A stretch of DNA of 64,000 nt from Microbulbifer sp. HZ11. Its GTDB lineage: Bacteria > Pseudomonadota > Gammaproteobacteria > Pseudomonadales > Cellvibrionaceae. Both the position numbers and the translations under genes were made by a program. The stretch is from positions 302,177 to 366,176 of the forward strand of contig NZ_JELR01000005.1 of NCBI RefSeq assembly GCF_000708675.1, read 5' to 3'. This document shows, piece by piece, positions 29,821 through 41,000 of the stretch; position 1 is the first letter of the stretch; each line of letters starts with the position of its first letter. The notes under the pieces are model-generated. The model was not told where the DNA came from, made no database searches, and was given only the letters and a program-made list of their open reading frames with translations.

Positions 29821-32625
29821 ATGACCGACTACAAAGCGACCCTGAATCTTCCTCAAACCGACTTCCCCATGCGCGGCAACCTGCCCAATCGGGAACCGGA
29901 GATTCTGAAAAAATGGCAGGAAGGAAAGCTTTACGAAAAAATTCGTGAGGCTCGCGCGGGTCGTGAACAATTTATTCTGCACGATGGTCCTCCCTACGCC
30001 AACGGGGATATCCATATCGGTCACTCGGTCAACAAGATCCTCAAAGACATCATCGTCAAATCGAAAACCCTCAGCGGCTTCGATGCCCCTTACGTGCCCG
30101 GCTGGGACTGTCACGGCCTGCCCATCGAACACAAAGTGGAGCAGAAAGTTGGCAAGGCCGGCGTCAAGGTGGACCACAAAACCTTCCGCCAGAAGTGTCG
30201 CGAATACGCTGCCAAACAGGTGGAGGGTCAGAAGAAAGACTTTATCCGTCTGGGCGTGTTCGGCGAATGGGACAACCCCTACCGCACCATGGACTTCCAG
30301 TTCGAAGCGGACATCATCCGCGCCCTCGGCGGCGTGGTGAAAAATGGTCACCTGTCTCGCGGCTTCAAGCCGGTTTACTGGAGCGTGGTGGGCGGCTCCG
30401 CGCTGGCGGAAGCGGAAGTGGAGTACCAGGACAAGACTTCCTTTTCCATCTATGTGAAATACCCGGCTACCGCTGAGACCGCGCTGGCGATCGCCGATGC
30501 GGCAGGCGGTCACGCGGGCGACGGTAAGCTGTCGGTGGTGATCTGGACCACTACTCCCTGGACCCTGCCGTCCTCCCAGGCGGTTTCTGTCAATGCGGAC
30601 CTGGAGTACGTTGTGGTGCAGGTGGGCGAAGAGCGTCTATTGGTCGCCGCAGCGTTGAAAGATGCGGTGTTAGAAGCGGCTGGGTTAAGCGGCGACGTCG
30701 TCGGTCGTATCCAAGGCGCTGCGCTGGAGCACCTGAAGGTTAATCACCCATTCTACGACAAGCAGCTGCCGATTATCCTCGGCGACCACGTTACCACCGA
30801 CGCCGGTACCGGCTGTGTACACACCGCGCCGGACCACGGCCCCGATGACTTCAACGTGGGCAAGCGCTACGGCATCGAGACCCTGAACTATGTCGATGAC
30901 AACGGTCTGTTTCGGGATAACGTACCGGTATTCGCCGGCGAGCACGTGTACAAGGTGGACGGCAAAATTGTCGAGCTGCTAAAAGAAAAAGACGTGCTGC
31001 TGCATGAAGACAAACTGGTGCACAGCTACCCGCACTGCTGGCGTACCAAAACGCCGCTGATCTACCGCGCCACGCCCCAGTGGTTTGTGAGCATGCAGCA
31101 GAACGATCTGCTGGAACACGCGCAAAAGGCCGCGGACGAAGTGCAGTGGATCCCAGGTTGGGGCAAGGCCCGTATCGATTCCATGCTGGATGCCAGCCCG
31201 GACTGGTGTATCTCCCGTCAGCGCACCTGGGGTGTGCCCATCGCACTGTTCGTCCACAAAGAGACTCAGGAAATCCACCCGGATACCCCGGCGCTAATGG
31301 AAAAGGTCGCACAGAAAGTCGAGCAGGGCGGCATGGATGTCTGGTTTGAACTGGACGCCAAAGAGCTGCTGGGCGATGATGCGGACAACTACCAGAAAGT
31401 CACCGATACCCTCGACGTGTGGTTTGATTCCGGTGTGACCCACCACGCGGTGCTGAAACGTCGCGAGGGTCTGCGCTTCCCTGCGGACCTGTACCTGGAA
31501 GGCTCCGACCAGCATCGCGGCTGGTTCCAGTCCTCTCTGAAAACCTCCATCGCCATCAACGACTGCGCGCCCTACAAGCAGGTCCTGACCCACGGTTTTA
31601 CCGTGGACGCCCAGGGGCGCAAGATGTCCAAATCCATCGGTAACACCGTGGCGCCCCAGGACGTGATCAATAAACTGGGCGCGGATGTGTTGCGCTTATG
31701 GGTATCCGCCACCGATTTCAGTGGTGAGATGGCGGTATCCGACGAGATCCTGAAGCGCACCGCGGATTCCTACCGTCGCCTGCGCAACACGGCGCGTTTC
31801 TTCCTGTCCAACCTGGCCGGTTTCGATCCCGCCAAAGACCTGTTGCCGGTAGACGAACTGCTGGCGCTGGACCGCTGGGCCATCGAGCAGGCGGCCAAAC
31901 TGCAGGAAGAAATTGTTGCGGCCTACGATCGCTACCAGTTCCACCAGATCTATCAGAAACTGCACAACTTCTGTGTGGTGGAAATGGGTGGTTTCTACCT
32001 GGATATCATCAAGGACCGCCAGTACACCACCCAGGCGGACAGCGTTGCGCGTCGCTCCGCGCAGACTGCGCTCTATCACATTGTGCACGCTTTCGTACGC
32101 TGGGTTGCACCGATCCTCAGCTTCACCGCCGAAGAGTTATGGCAATTCGTGCCGGGTAGGAAAGAAGATAGCGTACTGTTGGCCGAGTGGCACGAGTTCC
32201 CGGCCCTGCCGCAAAACGCGGAAATGGACAGTGAATTCTGGGATGCCATCTCTGATGTGAAAACCGCGGTAAATAAAGTGCTGGAAGAGCAGCGCGGCGC
32301 CGGCAATATTGGCGGCTCTCTGCAAGCGTCCGTCACCCTGTTTGCCGACCCCGGGTTGCAGCAAAAACTGGATGCGCTGAAGGACGAGCTACGTTTCGTA
32401 CTGATCTGCTCTTCCACTTCCGTGCAGCCGCTGTCCGATGCCGCCGGCGCAGAGGAAACCGAACTGCCTGGGCTGCGCGTTGCGGTGCACAAAGTAGACG
32501 CACCCAAGTGCGGCCGCTGCTGGCATTACCGTGAAGACGTGGGCAGCAACAGCGAGCATCCGGAACTATGTGGTCGCTGTGTGGAAAACGTCAGTGGTGA
32601 TGGCGAGGTGCGTCATTATGCTTAA
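29821..32625 (+). CDS. ileS: Isoleucyl-tRNA synthetase
   Basis: Charges tRNA-Ile. The 934-residue class I synthetase has [17 protein letters not shown] (HIGH motif) near residue 60. An editing domain with WTTTPWTLP follows, then KMSKSIGN near residue 602. The C-terminal zinc module is CGRCWHYR...CGRCVENV. The start region [21 protein letters not shown] is typical. Its end overlaps lspA by eight bases (ATGCTTAA), so they are translationally coupled. Confidence 0.98.
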   Translation: MTDYKATLNLPQTDFPMRGNLPNREPEILKKWQEGKLYEKIREARAGREQFILHDGPPYANGDIHIGHSVNKILKDIIVKSKTLSGFDAPYVPGWDCHGLPIEHKVEQKVGKAGVKVDHKTFRQKCREYAAKQVEGQKKDFIRLGVFGEWDNPYRTMDFQFEADIIRALGGVVKNGHLSRGFKPVYWSVVGGSALAEAEVEYQDKTSFSIYVKYPATAETALAIADAAGGHAGDGKLSVVIWTTTPWTLPSSQAVSVNADLEYVVVQVGEERLLVAAALKDAVLEAAGLSGDVVGRIQGAALEHLKVNHPFYDKQLPIILGDHVTTDAGTGCVHTAPDHGPDDFNVGKRYGIETLNYVDDNGLFRDNVPVFAGEHVYKVDGKIVELLKEKDVLLHEDKLVHSYPHCWRTKTPLIYRATPQWFVSMQQNDLLEHAQKAADEVQWIPGWGKARIDSMLDASPDWCISRQRTWGVPIALFVHKETQEIHPDTPALMEKVAQKVEQGGMDVWFELDAKELLGDDADNYQKVTDTLDVWFDSGVTHHAVLKRREGLRFPADLYLEGSDQHRGWFQSSLKTSIAINDCAPYKQVLTHGFTVDAQGRKMSKSIGNTVAPQDVINKLGADVLRLWVSATDFSGEMAVSDEILKRTADSYRRLRNTARFFLSNLAGFDPAKDLLPVDELLALDRWAIEQAAKLQEEIVAAYDRYQFHQIYQKLHNFCVVEMGGFYLDIIKDRQYTTQADSVARRSAQTALYHIVHAFVRWVAPILSFTAEELWQFVPGRKEDSVLLAEWHEFPALPQNAEMDSEFWDAISDVKTAVNKVLEEQRGAGNIGGSLQASVTLFADPGLQQKLDALKDELRFVLICSSTSVQPLSDAAGAEETELPGLRVAVHKVDAPKCGRCWHYREDVGSNSEHPELCGRCVENVSGDGEVRHYA

Positions 32626-33136
32626 GGTGCTGTCGACTCCCTGGCGCTGGTACCTGTTGGCGCTGGTGGTGATCATTATCGATATCGCCACCAAGGTGTG
32701 GGCGGTAGAGCGCTTTATGTACGGGCCTGCGATGCAGATCATTCCCGGCCTGTTGCAGTTTACCTACGCGGAAAACTACGGTGCCGCGTTCAGTTTTCTC
32801 GCGGATGCGGGTGGCTGGCAACGCTGGTTTTTTGGGGCTGTGGCGCTGATTTTCAGTGCGGTGGTCATTGTGTGGATCACGCGCCTGCCGTTGGCCAGGC
32901 GCTGGGAACCGACAGCGTTGGCACTGATTCTCGGCGGCGCCCTCGGCAACCTGTGGGATCGAATGCTGCTGGGTTATGTGCGTGATTTTATTTCCGTCTA
33001 TTACGGCGACTGGCATTTTCCCGTATTTAATGTGGCGGATATGACCATCTCCGTCGGCGCTGCGATGCTTGTGATTGAACTGCTGTTCTTTAAAGACAAG
33101 AGCGAAGAGCCGGGCAAAAGCAGCGCAGAAGTGTAA
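32618..33136 (+). CDS. lspA: Lipoprotein signal peptidase (signal peptidase II)
   Basis: Cleaves prolipoproteins in the inner membrane. The 172-residue protein has four hydrophobic segments. The two catalytic Asp motifs are [12 protein letters not shown] and [21 protein letters not shown] is another conserved block. The ATG at 32618 overlaps the ileS stop. A longer frame exists upstream but lies inside ileS. The charged tail ([14 protein letters not shown]) is not conserved. Confidence 0.97.
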   Translation: MLKVLSTPWRWYLLALVVIIIDIATKVWAVERFMYGPAMQIIPGLLQFTYAENYGAAFSFLADAGGWQRWFFGAVALIFSAVVIVWITRLPLARRWEPTALALILGGALGNLWDRMLLGYVRDFISVYYGDWHFPVFNVADMTISVGAAMLVIELLFFKDKSEEPGKSSAEV

Positions 33137-33153
33137 AAAATTAGAGAAGTTCC

Positions 33154-33594
33154 ATGAGCAATAATGTAATCGGTGAGCACAGTCGGGTAACTCTGCACTT
33201 CGCCCTTAAGCTGGACGATGGCTCCGAGATCGACTCCAACTTTGAAGGGGATCCGGCCACCTTTATCGTCGGCGATGGCAACCTGCTGCCGGGATTCGAA
33301 CAGTCCCTATTCGGCCTTAAGGCCGGTGACGAGGCGGAAATTGAAATTCCCCCGGAGGCGGGTTTTGGCCAGCGCAATCCCTCCAATATCCAGAAAGTGA
33401 AAAAAGGACATTTTTCGCCGGATATGGAACTGGAAGAAGGGTTGGTTGTGTCTTTCGATAACGGCGATGGCGAGCTTCCCGGCGTTATCCGGAATATCGG
33501 CGAAGACGATGTGGAGGTGGACTTTAATCATCCTCTCGCCGGGCAGACCGTATTTTTCCACGTAAAAATTCTCGAAGTGGCCTCGGTCAACTAA
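33154..33594 (+). CDS. fkpB: FKBP-type peptidyl-prolyl cis-trans isomerase (SlpA/FkpB)
   Basis: A 146-residue SlyD-like proline isomerase and chaperone of the cytoplasm. The FKBP half-domains (VTLHFALKLDDGSEID, GDGNLLPGFEQSLFGLKAGDE) flank an insert-in-flap domain (about residues 70-125). It ends with NHPLAGQTVFFHVKILEV. GAGAAG lies before the ATG. The order lspA-fkpB-ispH is conserved in gammaproteobacteria. Confidence 0.94.
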   Translation: MSNNVIGEHSRVTLHFALKLDDGSEIDSNFEGDPATFIVGDGNLLPGFEQSLFGLKAGDEAEIEIPPEAGFGQRNPSNIQKVKKGHFSPDMELEEGLVVSFDNGDGELPGVIRNIGEDDVEVDFNHPLAGQTVFFHVKILEVASVN

Positions 33595-33610
33595 CTGGCA
33601 GGGCTTACAT

Positions 33611-33639
33611 GTAGGGTGGATAAGCGCAGCGCATCCACC
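33611..33639 (+). repeat. GTAGGGTGGAT repeat, copy 2
   Basis: Identical over 29 bases to 22352-22380. It lies in the 62 bp gap between fkpB and ispH, ending 17 bases before the ispH ATG, so it could form a hairpin close to the ribosome-binding region. Confidence 0.88.
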
Positions 33640-33656
33640 GAAACCCGGAAACCGTT

Positions 33657-34592
33657 ATGCAAATTCGTCTCGCCAATCCCCGTGGCTTCTGCGCCGGTGT
33701 CGACCGCGCGATCGATATCGTCAATCGCGCCCTCGATGTATTCGGTGCACCTATCTACGTGCGTCACGAAGTGGTCCACAACAAGTTCGTGGTGGACACG
33801 CTGCGCGAGCGCGGTGCGGTGTTTGTGGATGAACTGGATGAAGTGCCGGATGATGTCATTGTCATCTTCAGTGCCCACGGCGTGTCCAAGGCAGTGCAGC
33901 AGGAAGCCAGCAACCGCGGTCTGAAAGTCTTCGATGCTACCTGTCCCCTGGTGACCAAGGTGCATATGGAGGTAAGCAAATTCAGCAGCGATGGCAGTGA
34001 GTGCATTCTCATTGGCCATGAAGGCCACCCAGAAGTGGAAGGCACCATGGGCCAGTACGATACCAGCAATGGTGGCGCCATCTATCTGGTGGAAGATGAG
34101 CAGGATGTTGCTGAGCTGGAAGTTAAAGATCCGGACAACCTGACCTTTGTCACTCAGACGACGCTGTCTGTGGATGATACCTCGCGAGTGATCGACGCCC
34201 TGCGCGCAAAGTTTCCCAATATTCGCGGACCGCGCAAAGACGATATCTGCTACGCCACTCAGAATCGTCAGGATGCGGTAAAACAGTTGGCGCTAGAGTG
34301 CGACCTAGTACTCGTTGTCGGAAGCCCCAACAGCTCCAATTCCAACCGCCTGCGTGAGCTGGCGGAGCGCTGTGGCAGCGAGTCATACCTGATAGATGGG
34401 TCGGATTGCATTAATGCGAGCTGGCTTGAGGGTAAGAAGACCGTTGGAATCACTGCCGGCGCCTCAGCGCCGGAAGTGTTGGTAGAACAGGTCATTCAGA
34501 AGCTGCGGGAGCTGGGTGCGGAAGCGCCGAATGAAGTGCAGGGCACCCCGGAGAATATCAGCTTCAGTTTGCCGAAAGAGTTGCGAATTTAG
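33657..34592 (+). CDS. ispH: 4-hydroxy-3-methylbut-2-enyl diphosphate reductase
   Basis: Last step of the MEP isoprenoid pathway, giving IPP and DMAPP. The 311-residue iron-sulfur enzyme has the three cluster Cys: Cys12 ([11 protein letters not shown]), [12 protein letters not shown] and [11 protein letters not shown]. Active-site blocks [22 protein letters not shown] and [11 protein letters not shown] are also seen. The GTMGQY stretch is typical. No strong ribosome-binding site is visible because the repeat occupies the space upstream. Confidence 0.97.
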   Translation: MQIRLANPRGFCAGVDRAIDIVNRALDVFGAPIYVRHEVVHNKFVVDTLRERGAVFVDELDEVPDDVIVIFSAHGVSKAVQQEASNRGLKVFDATCPLVTKVHMEVSKFSSDGSECILIGHEGHPEVEGTMGQYDTSNGGAIYLVEDEQDVAELEVKDPDNLTFVTQTTLSVDDTSRVIDALRAKFPNIRGPRKDDICYATQNRQDAVKQLALECDLVLVVGSPNSSNSNRLRELAERCGSESYLIDGSDCINASWLEGKKTVGITAGASAPEVLVEQVIQKLRELGAEAPNEVQGTPENISFSLPKELRI

Positions 34593-34608
34593 CTCACCAT
34601 TTCGCGAT

Positions 34609-35121
34609 TTAGCAGTCTGTATCATCGAGGGTTTCCACTCGGACCCGTCCGCCACGGGACAAGATAAGCCGGTAACCCTTTCCACCCGTTGCGGGGCAGA
34701 CTGTTAGCGTACCGGCTTGAAATCCACCTCCGCTTGCCGTGCCGGCATAGCGACTCTCCCCTGATCCTGTAAATGAGACATAGTTGGTAAGTGGGCCATT
34801 GGCAGTGACTGTCACGCCGGTCAGTGCGCCGCCGATGGTGATCTGTTCTTCACCGGTATCCCGCACACCGTCGAAGTCCTGATCGTAAAATACCTCCCAT
34901 CCGCTCTGCCAGTCACCGAGTCTTCGCAAGGTGGCACGGCGATTGGTGGCTACCGCTTTACTTCGTGTAAGTTGAATTGCTTGCAGTAGTGTATCGGCAG
35001 CACTTCGGGTGCGGCTGGATTCTATTTGCTGCTGGAAGCTGGGGATAGCGATGGCGAGTAAAATCGCGAGAATACTAAGTGTGATCAATAGCTCAATTAA
35101 AGTGAGACCGCGCGCGTTCAC
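34609..35121 (-). CDS. fimT: Type IV pilus minor pilin, GspH/FimT family
   Basis: A 170-residue prepilin with the N-methylation/cleavage site ARG-LTLIELLITLSILAILLAIAIPSF and a GspH-type C-terminal domain ending in a Cys (DDTDC). I start at a GTG at 35121, with a perfect AAGGAGGAATT upstream. The frame is open further left but without support. It runs opposite to the other pilin genes and converges on ispH. Role in pilus priming is inferred. Confidence 0.85.
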   Translation of the reverse strand: MNARGLTLIELLITLSILAILLAIAIPSFQQQIESSRTRSAADTLLQAIQLTRSKAVATNRRATLRRLGDWQSGWEVFYDQDFDGVRDTGEEQITIGGALTGVTVTANGPLTNYVSFTGSGESRYAGTASGGGFQAGTLTVCPATGGKGYRLILSRGGRVRVETLDDTDC

Positions 35122-35303
35122 AATTCCTCCTTGAATTGCTCTGGTTGGAGTCGGGGGCCATCCTGGCCGCCGTTTGCTCCTCAAGTATTGCCGTTTATCG
35201 GGTGTCGCTCTGGGTGTCTACTCCGGCGTGATAGGGTGCTCAAAAAATTAACATCGCGCCATCTTTGTATCCATGGCAAGCAGTTCGCTTTTAGTCAATA
35301 AGA

Positions 35304-35309
35304 TAGAAT
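35304..35309 (+). promoter_or_regulatory. Candidate -10 box for the minor pilin operon
   Basis: TAGAAT followed by CTGCGCC. AGAATCTGCGCC is shared with the rplU promoter at 18305. It lies 126 bp before fimU in the 313 bp divergent gap. No good -35, and no GG-N10-GC sigma-54 site was found in the gap. Confidence 0.4.
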
Positions 35310-35434
35310 CTGCGCCAGTATTCGAGGTGCATACGTACCAGTTTCTGATCTTTGTCGGAATAGTGTCCGTGGCGACTAAAAAATAAACACTTCACCTATT
35401 GATGATCACACAGGTATTGGGGAGTTCGAGCACA

Positions 35435-35986
35435 ATGGGATTTAGACAGCGGGGATTGACCCTGATTGAGTTGATGATCACCTTGGCGGTTCTGGCCGTT
35501 ATCGTTGCGATCGCCGTACCGAATTTCAACACCATGATCCAAAACAACCGCTCACTCTCTCTCGGAGAAGAGTTGGCCAGCGCGCTTAACTATGCCCGTA
35601 GTGAGGCGGTAAAGCGTAGCACCAGGGTAACTCTATGCGGAAGCACTGATGGAAGTGCTTGTAATGGGGCGTGGACAGATAACTGGATAGTGGTGCTGGA
35701 TACCGCTGCAACTGATGATGCAGCGGCTCCAGTAGTGGCCAATGCGAACGCGGTGCTGCGATTCTGGGAGGCGCCAGACAACAATGCATCGCTCACCGCC
35801 AGTCAGGGAGGGGCGACACCGACCTTTGTGCGTTTTACTCGTAAGGGGACACTTGGGCGCTCGGCGAATGGTGCGGTAACCCTGAACGCCAGCTTCAGTG
35901 GTTGCAGCAGCAATAGTGCGCGGCAGGTTACCGTCGGGCCCGCAGGTATGTTGAATATGACCCGTAGCAGCAGCGGCTGCTCTTGA
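35435..35986 (+). CDS. fimU: Type IV pilus minor pilin, FimU/GspH type
   Basis: A 183-residue prepilin. A short leader (MGFRQRG) precedes the mature start LTLIELMITLAVLAVIVAIAVP. The GspH-like body contains two Cys pairs (CGSTDGSAC, GCSSNS...SSGC). I choose the ATG at 35435, with GGGGAG upstream, since it gives a normal short leader. It is first in a block fimU-pilV-pilW-pilX-pilY1-pilE. Together these prime the pilus tip and are linked to adhesion. Confidence 0.87.
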   Translation: MGFRQRGLTLIELMITLAVLAVIVAIAVPNFNTMIQNNRSLSLGEELASALNYARSEAVKRSTRVTLCGSTDGSACNGAWTDNWIVVLDTAATDDAAAPVVANANAVLRFWEAPDNNASLTASQGGATPTFVRFTRKGTLGRSANGAVTLNASFSGCSSNSARQVTVGPAGMLNMTRSSSGCS

Positions 35987-36001
35987 GTAGGAAAATCCCG
36001 A

Positions 36002-36442
36002 ATGAAGCAATATAGATTGAATCCTCAACAGGGTGCTGGCTTGATCGAGGTGCTGGTCACGGTGTTGATTCTCGGAACTTCATTGCTCGCCCTTGCCGCT
36101 TTGCAGAGTAAGTCCCTGCAGTACAACCACAGTGCATACCTTCGCTCCCAGGCCAATATTCTTGCCTACGATATTCTCGACCGTGTGCGAATCAATCGCG
36201 CGAACGTCGCCAACTACTCCCTCGGGGTGGACGACGCCAAGCCCACTGGGTCGACTCTGGCACAAACGGATATGAACGAATGGCTTACCAATATTGAAAC
36301 CATGCTACCCGGAGCGGATGGTGGTATTGAGTGTGTTGCGGCAACCAGTTTCTGTACCGTGACGATTCAGTGGGCCGAACAAAACAGTTCCGGCGATGCC
36401 AGCGAAGACGAAAGTGAATTTGTTTACACCACCCGGCTGTGA
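36002..36442 (+). CDS. pilV: Type IV pilus minor pilin PilV
   Basis: A 146-residue prepilin with the leader MKQYRLNPQQG and AGLIEVLVTVLILGTSLLALAALQ. The cleavage Gly and Glu at +5 are present. The usual PilV block QSKSLQYNHSAYLRSQANILAYDILDRVRINR follows. A Cys pair (IECVAATSFC) lies near the C-terminus. It sits 15 bp after fimU and is slightly shorter than the Pseudomonas protein. Its end lies just before pilW. Confidence 0.87.
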   Translation: MKQYRLNPQQGAGLIEVLVTVLILGTSLLALAALQSKSLQYNHSAYLRSQANILAYDILDRVRINRANVANYSLGVDDAKPTGSTLAQTDMNEWLTNIETMLPGADGGIECVAATSFCTVTIQWAEQNSSGDASEDESEFVYTTRL

Positions 36443-36452
36443 GGACGAGAGA

Positions 36453-37511
36453 GTGATATTGAGAAAAATGCACAGTCAGAAAGGTATCTCTTTGGTCGAA
36501 TTGATGATCTCCATCACCATCGGCCTGATTTTGATGACCGGCGTTGTCCAGCTATTCCTGTCCAGTCGTACGACGTTTTCTACTCAGCAGGCTCTGGCAC
36601 GGGTGCAGGAAAGTGGGCGTCTGGCGATGGAGTTTCTTGCGGAGGATATTCGCATGGCCGGCTATATGGGGTGTATGAGCCGGAATATGAATTTTACCAA
36701 TACGCTGAAACAGGCCTCTGACCTTGAATACAACTTTGAGGTCGGTATCGAGGGGGCCGATAACTATAGTGCGGCAGTGACCGGATATCCGGCGAATATC
36801 GTTGCCGGAACCGACGTTCTGGTGGTGCGGGGTGCAAATGGCAATGGTGTCGACGTCACCCAGAACAATAATGGGGCGCAGCTGTTTGTTGAAAATACCG
36901 GTGTTACCGCCAGTTGTCCTAGCGGACTGGATAGTTTCAGCGGCTTGTGTGAGGAGGATATCCTGGTGGTCTCCGATTGCTCCAAAGCGCGCGTTTTTCA
37001 GGCAACCAACCTGCAGTCGACCAATGGTGGTCTGGAAGTGAACATCGCTCACTCCAATGCCAATGTCACACCTGGCAACGCAGTATCTTCCTGGGGAGGG
37101 AGCAGTAACCCGGACGAAAACTTCGGCACAGACTCCGAAATTATCAAGATGAATACCACCGTTTACTATATCCGCAACAGCGACGTTAGTGGTCAGCCGG
37201 GATTGTGGCAGCAGATCAATGGCGGTACGCCAATCGAATTGCTCGAAGGCGTGGAGGATATGCAGTTGACCTACGGAGAGGATACGGATGGTGATGGTGT
37301 ACCAGATAGTTACAGTACAGCCACCGCAGTAGCAGACTGGGAAGAAGTATCCGGCGTGCGTGTTCAGCTTCTCATACAGAGCACCGAAGACAACCTGTTG
37401 CAGGAAGAGCAGCCATATACCTTCAACGGTGTGGTCAATAGCGCACCAGGTGATCGTCGCCTGCGTCAGGTATTTATCAATACCATCGGTATTCGCAGCC
37501 GCCTGCCCTGA
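36453..37511 (+). CDS. pilW: Type IV pilus minor pilin PilW
   Basis: A 352-residue prepilin-like protein. The leader ends in QKG and is followed by ISLVELMISITIGLILMTGVVQLF. A PilW-type body carries ARVQESGRLAMEFLAEDIRMAGYMGC and, near the end, LQEEQPYTFNGV and LRQVFINTIGIRSRLP. The likely start is a GTG at 36453, with GAGGA seven bases upstream; an ATG at 36468 is an alternative. It carries an acidic DTDGDGVPD stretch that could bind calcium. Confidence 0.87.
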   Translation: MILRKMHSQKGISLVELMISITIGLILMTGVVQLFLSSRTTFSTQQALARVQESGRLAMEFLAEDIRMAGYMGCMSRNMNFTNTLKQASDLEYNFEVGIEGADNYSAAVTGYPANIVAGTDVLVVRGANGNGVDVTQNNNGAQLFVENTGVTASCPSGLDSFSGLCEEDILVVSDCSKARVFQATNLQSTNGGLEVNIAHSNANVTPGNAVSSWGGSSNPDENFGTDSEIIKMNTTVYYIRNSDVSGQPGLWQQINGGTPIELLEGVEDMQLTYGEDTDGDGVPDSYSTATAVADWEEVSGVRVQLLIQSTEDNLLQEEQPYTFNGVVNSAPGDRRLRQVFINTIGIRSRLP

Positions 37512-37537
37512 TAGAAAACTGGAGCACTGGGATAGAC

Positions 37538-38080
37538 ATGAACAACAGCTTATCCAACTTTAAATCCATTCAAGGGCAACAGGGTATGACCCTGATCGTT
37601 GGCCTCATAATGGTGCTGCTGATGACCCTGGTCGGTATGGCTGCAATTCGCGGTAGCGGTATGCAGGAACTGATGGCGGGTAATATGCGTGATCGCAACT
37701 TGGCATTTCAATCTGCCGAAGCTGGTTTGCGGGAGGGTGAGTCCGTACTGACGGGGGCTACCATCCCGGCGTTTGATGGGACTAGCGTGGGGCTGGTGCA
37801 GGCGATCGATGGTTCAACCAGTACCGGGTTCTGGGATACCTACGGCTGGGATGCGGGGTCAATTCGGACAAATCTGGGAGTGAAAATGGTCGCCAGTCAG
37901 CCGCAATATGTCATCGAAGAAGTGACCACTACGGCAACCATAAATGCGGCGGATGGCAGTGCGATTGATTTTGCCAGCTCGCTCAAGACGGAAGACACCG
38001 TATTCTATCGGGTAACCAGTCGCGCCGAAGGTGGTACTGCAGACGCGGTGGTAATTCTCCAGTCTACTTATAAACGCTAA
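37538..38080 (+). CDS. pilX: Type IV pilus assembly protein PilX
   Basis: A 180-residue protein with an N-terminal hydrophobic helix (GMTLIVGLIMVLLMTLVGMAAIRGS). The PilX signature MQELMAGNMRDRNLAFQSAEAGLREGE follows. The PilX family lacks the Glu at +5 of true pilins, and here too the position is not Glu. GGAG lies upstream of the ATG. It works with PilW and PilY1 in the pilus tip complex. Confidence 0.87.
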   Translation: MNNSLSNFKSIQGQQGMTLIVGLIMVLLMTLVGMAAIRGSGMQELMAGNMRDRNLAFQSAEAGLREGESVLTGATIPAFDGTSVGLVQAIDGSTSTGFWDTYGWDAGSIRTNLGVKMVASQPQYVIEEVTTTATINAADGSAIDFASSLKTEDTVFYRVTSRAEGGTADAVVILQSTYKR

Positions 38081-38099
38081 CGCCGCAAAAATTTAGGAA

Positions 38100-41000
38100 A
38101 TGAATATGTTGCTACAGAAAATAAAAGCAAAACTCTGCCTGAATGCTGGAGTGGCGTTACTGGCGCTGGGGTTCACTCATGCGGTGCAATCGCTCGAACT
38201 AGCGCAGTCACCACTGTTTCTCGCCCAGCCCGTCAAGCCGATCGTAATGCTCAATATGTCGAACGATCATCAGCTTTATTTTAAAGCCTACGATGATTAT
38301 ACCGACCTGGATAAGGACGGGGTGGCAGACACCACTTACATGAATGACTACGAGTACTATGGCTATTTTGACAGTAATAAGTGCTACAACTATGAGTCCG
38401 GCAGGTTTGTCCCCAAGGCCGTTACCGCTAATTATTATTGTGACTCTGTCGACGGGCAGTGGAGTGGTAATTTCCTCAACTGGGCAACCATGACGCGAAT
38501 GGATGCCGTTCGCAAAATTTTGTACGGAGGTTACCGCTCTACAGATAGCAGTGGCTCTACCGTGCTGGAGCGTGCGTACTTGCCGCACGATGCCCATTCG
38601 TTTGCCAAGTACTACAACGGGGCAGATATCAACAAACTAACCCCGAAAGGATTTAGCGGCGGAGTTGCCTCTAAAACATCAGGTATTACATTCTGTAATA
38701 CAACGCCTAGATCTAAATCAAGCTCGAATTTCTCACAAGGTAATACTGACGCACCCGAAATACGAGTTGTGCAGGGCAATTATTCTCTCTGGGCCAGTAA
38801 TGAGCGCTGGCAGTGCCGTTGGGATGAGAGTGTATCCGGCAATAATGGAAAGAATGGAAATTCGGAAACAATCAGTGGTATCCCGGCATACTCCTCTAGC
38901 CCCTCCAAAAGCAAGGGGAGCACCTATTTTGCCCGAGTGGAAGTGTGTAAGGCAGGTTTGCTAGAGGATAACTGTCGCTCGTATCCAGATGGTAATAGTA
39001 AGCCATCTGGGCTTTTGCAAAAATATGGTGAGAGGGGCGAGATTCTGTTTGGTTTGATGACGGGCTCTTACAGTAAGAACAAGTCGGGCGGTGTCTTGCG
39101 AAAGAATGTCGGAAACCTGTCCGATGAAATTAACGTGGAATCTGATGGCACGTTCAAAAGTGTGACTGGAATCGTGGGTGCTATCGATAAGCTACGAATT
39201 TATGGCTATCGGTACGCAGGTGGCGGTGGTAATGACGGCACATACCGAGGGGGTGGCGGTGCCGATGACTGCGATTGGGGTCAGGATAGTTTCAATAATG
39301 GGCAATGTAGTAACTGGGGTAATCCCCAGTCTGAGATCTTCCTAGAGTCATTGCATTACCTTGCAGGGAAAAATGCGCAGAATAACGTATCTGGCGATGA
39401 CAAAATTAGTGGCCTCAAGTCAGAAGCATGGGAGTCACCCATAGGTAGTAAAAATTACTGCGCGGCTACCAGTGTCATCCAGTTTAATGCCTCAACGAGC
39501 TCGTACGATGGCGAAACCTCTAATCAGTTAGGCATTGATATTGATGCAATGACTAACGAAGTTGGGTCCTTGGAAAACCTCTATGGAAAGGACTACTTTG
39601 TCGGAACCCATGGGAATGATAAAGATCAGCTTTGTACTGCGAAAACGGTAACTGCACTTTCCGATGTCACCGGGACTTGTCCTGATGCGCCGCGCCTGGA
39701 GGGTACCTACAACATCGCGGGTATGGCCTACTATGCTAGGAAGAATGATCTGCTTCCTAATTTGCAGGGAACTCAAAATGTCACTACTTACGGTGTTGCG
39801 CTAGCCCCAGCTGTTCCGAAAGTTGATATTCCCGTTCCTGGTGTGGCCGGTAAAACGGTCACCATTCTTCCTGCCTGTCGAAACCATAATAACAATGGTG
39901 ATAAAACCAATTGTGCGATTGTAGATTTTAAAATCGTAAGTCAATCTACTGATGGGTCTAGTGGCAAATTGTACGTCAACTGGGAGGATAGTGAGCAGGG
40001 TGGTGACTTCGACCAAGATATGTGGGGGGTTATCGATTACGCAGTGGTGGGGAATCAGATTGCCATTACAACTGATGTTGTAGCAGAGTCCACTTCCACA
40101 AATTTCAAAATGGGTTTCGGCTATATTATTAGTGGTACGACCAACGATGGCTTTCATGCGCATTCTGGTATCAATGGATTTAATAGCTACGGTTGTAATA
40201 ATTGCAAAGTCAGTGATTCAGCGACAAAAGCTACGTATTCAATTGGCTCATCAACCGCGAGCGCACTGGAGTCTCCACTTTATTATGCCGCCAAGTGGGG
40301 TGGCTACAGTGATAATGAGGACGGCACGGCTCCTAGTAGCGTGGAGATCGCAGCATCTGAACCGGAAACCTATTTTTATGCTATCGATCCTTCCGAGCTT
40401 GAAGAAAGTTTGAGTCGGGCACTTGAAAAAGTTGCGGCTAGTGCTGGTTCGGCTTCGTCTGTTGCAACGAATTCGACTCGTTTAGGGACGGACACGGTCA
40501 TTTACCAGGCTCTATTCAATAGTGCCGATTGGAGTGGTGAGCTGAAAGCTCTCAACCTGAATAGCGATGGCAGCGTTGGGGCTGTCAAATGGCAATCCGA
40601 TGACTCCAAGTTTGCCAGCGCGGCGGCGCGGGATATCTATACCCATAATGGTAGCGACGGAGCGGTGTTTACCTGGGGCGTTTCTCCTGGAGATGGTGGT
40701 ATTAGTGACGCACAGAAGGCTGCTCTGATAGGTAGTGATTCAGCTGTAGAAGGTATGGAACGGCTCGCTTGGGCCCGCGGTGCCGATGTCGCTGGTTACA
40801 GGGATAGAACCGTGTTATTAGGGGATATTGTTAACTCAAGTCCGGTATTTGCAGGTCGGAAGAAGCATAATTTCCATCTGCTATCGGATGCGCTGGGTGG
40901 TCATCAGTACGAAAGCTACTACACCAACTATAAGCAAAACCGTCGTGAAGTACTTTATGTAAGTGCGAACGATGGGATGTTGCACGCGTTTGATGCTTCC

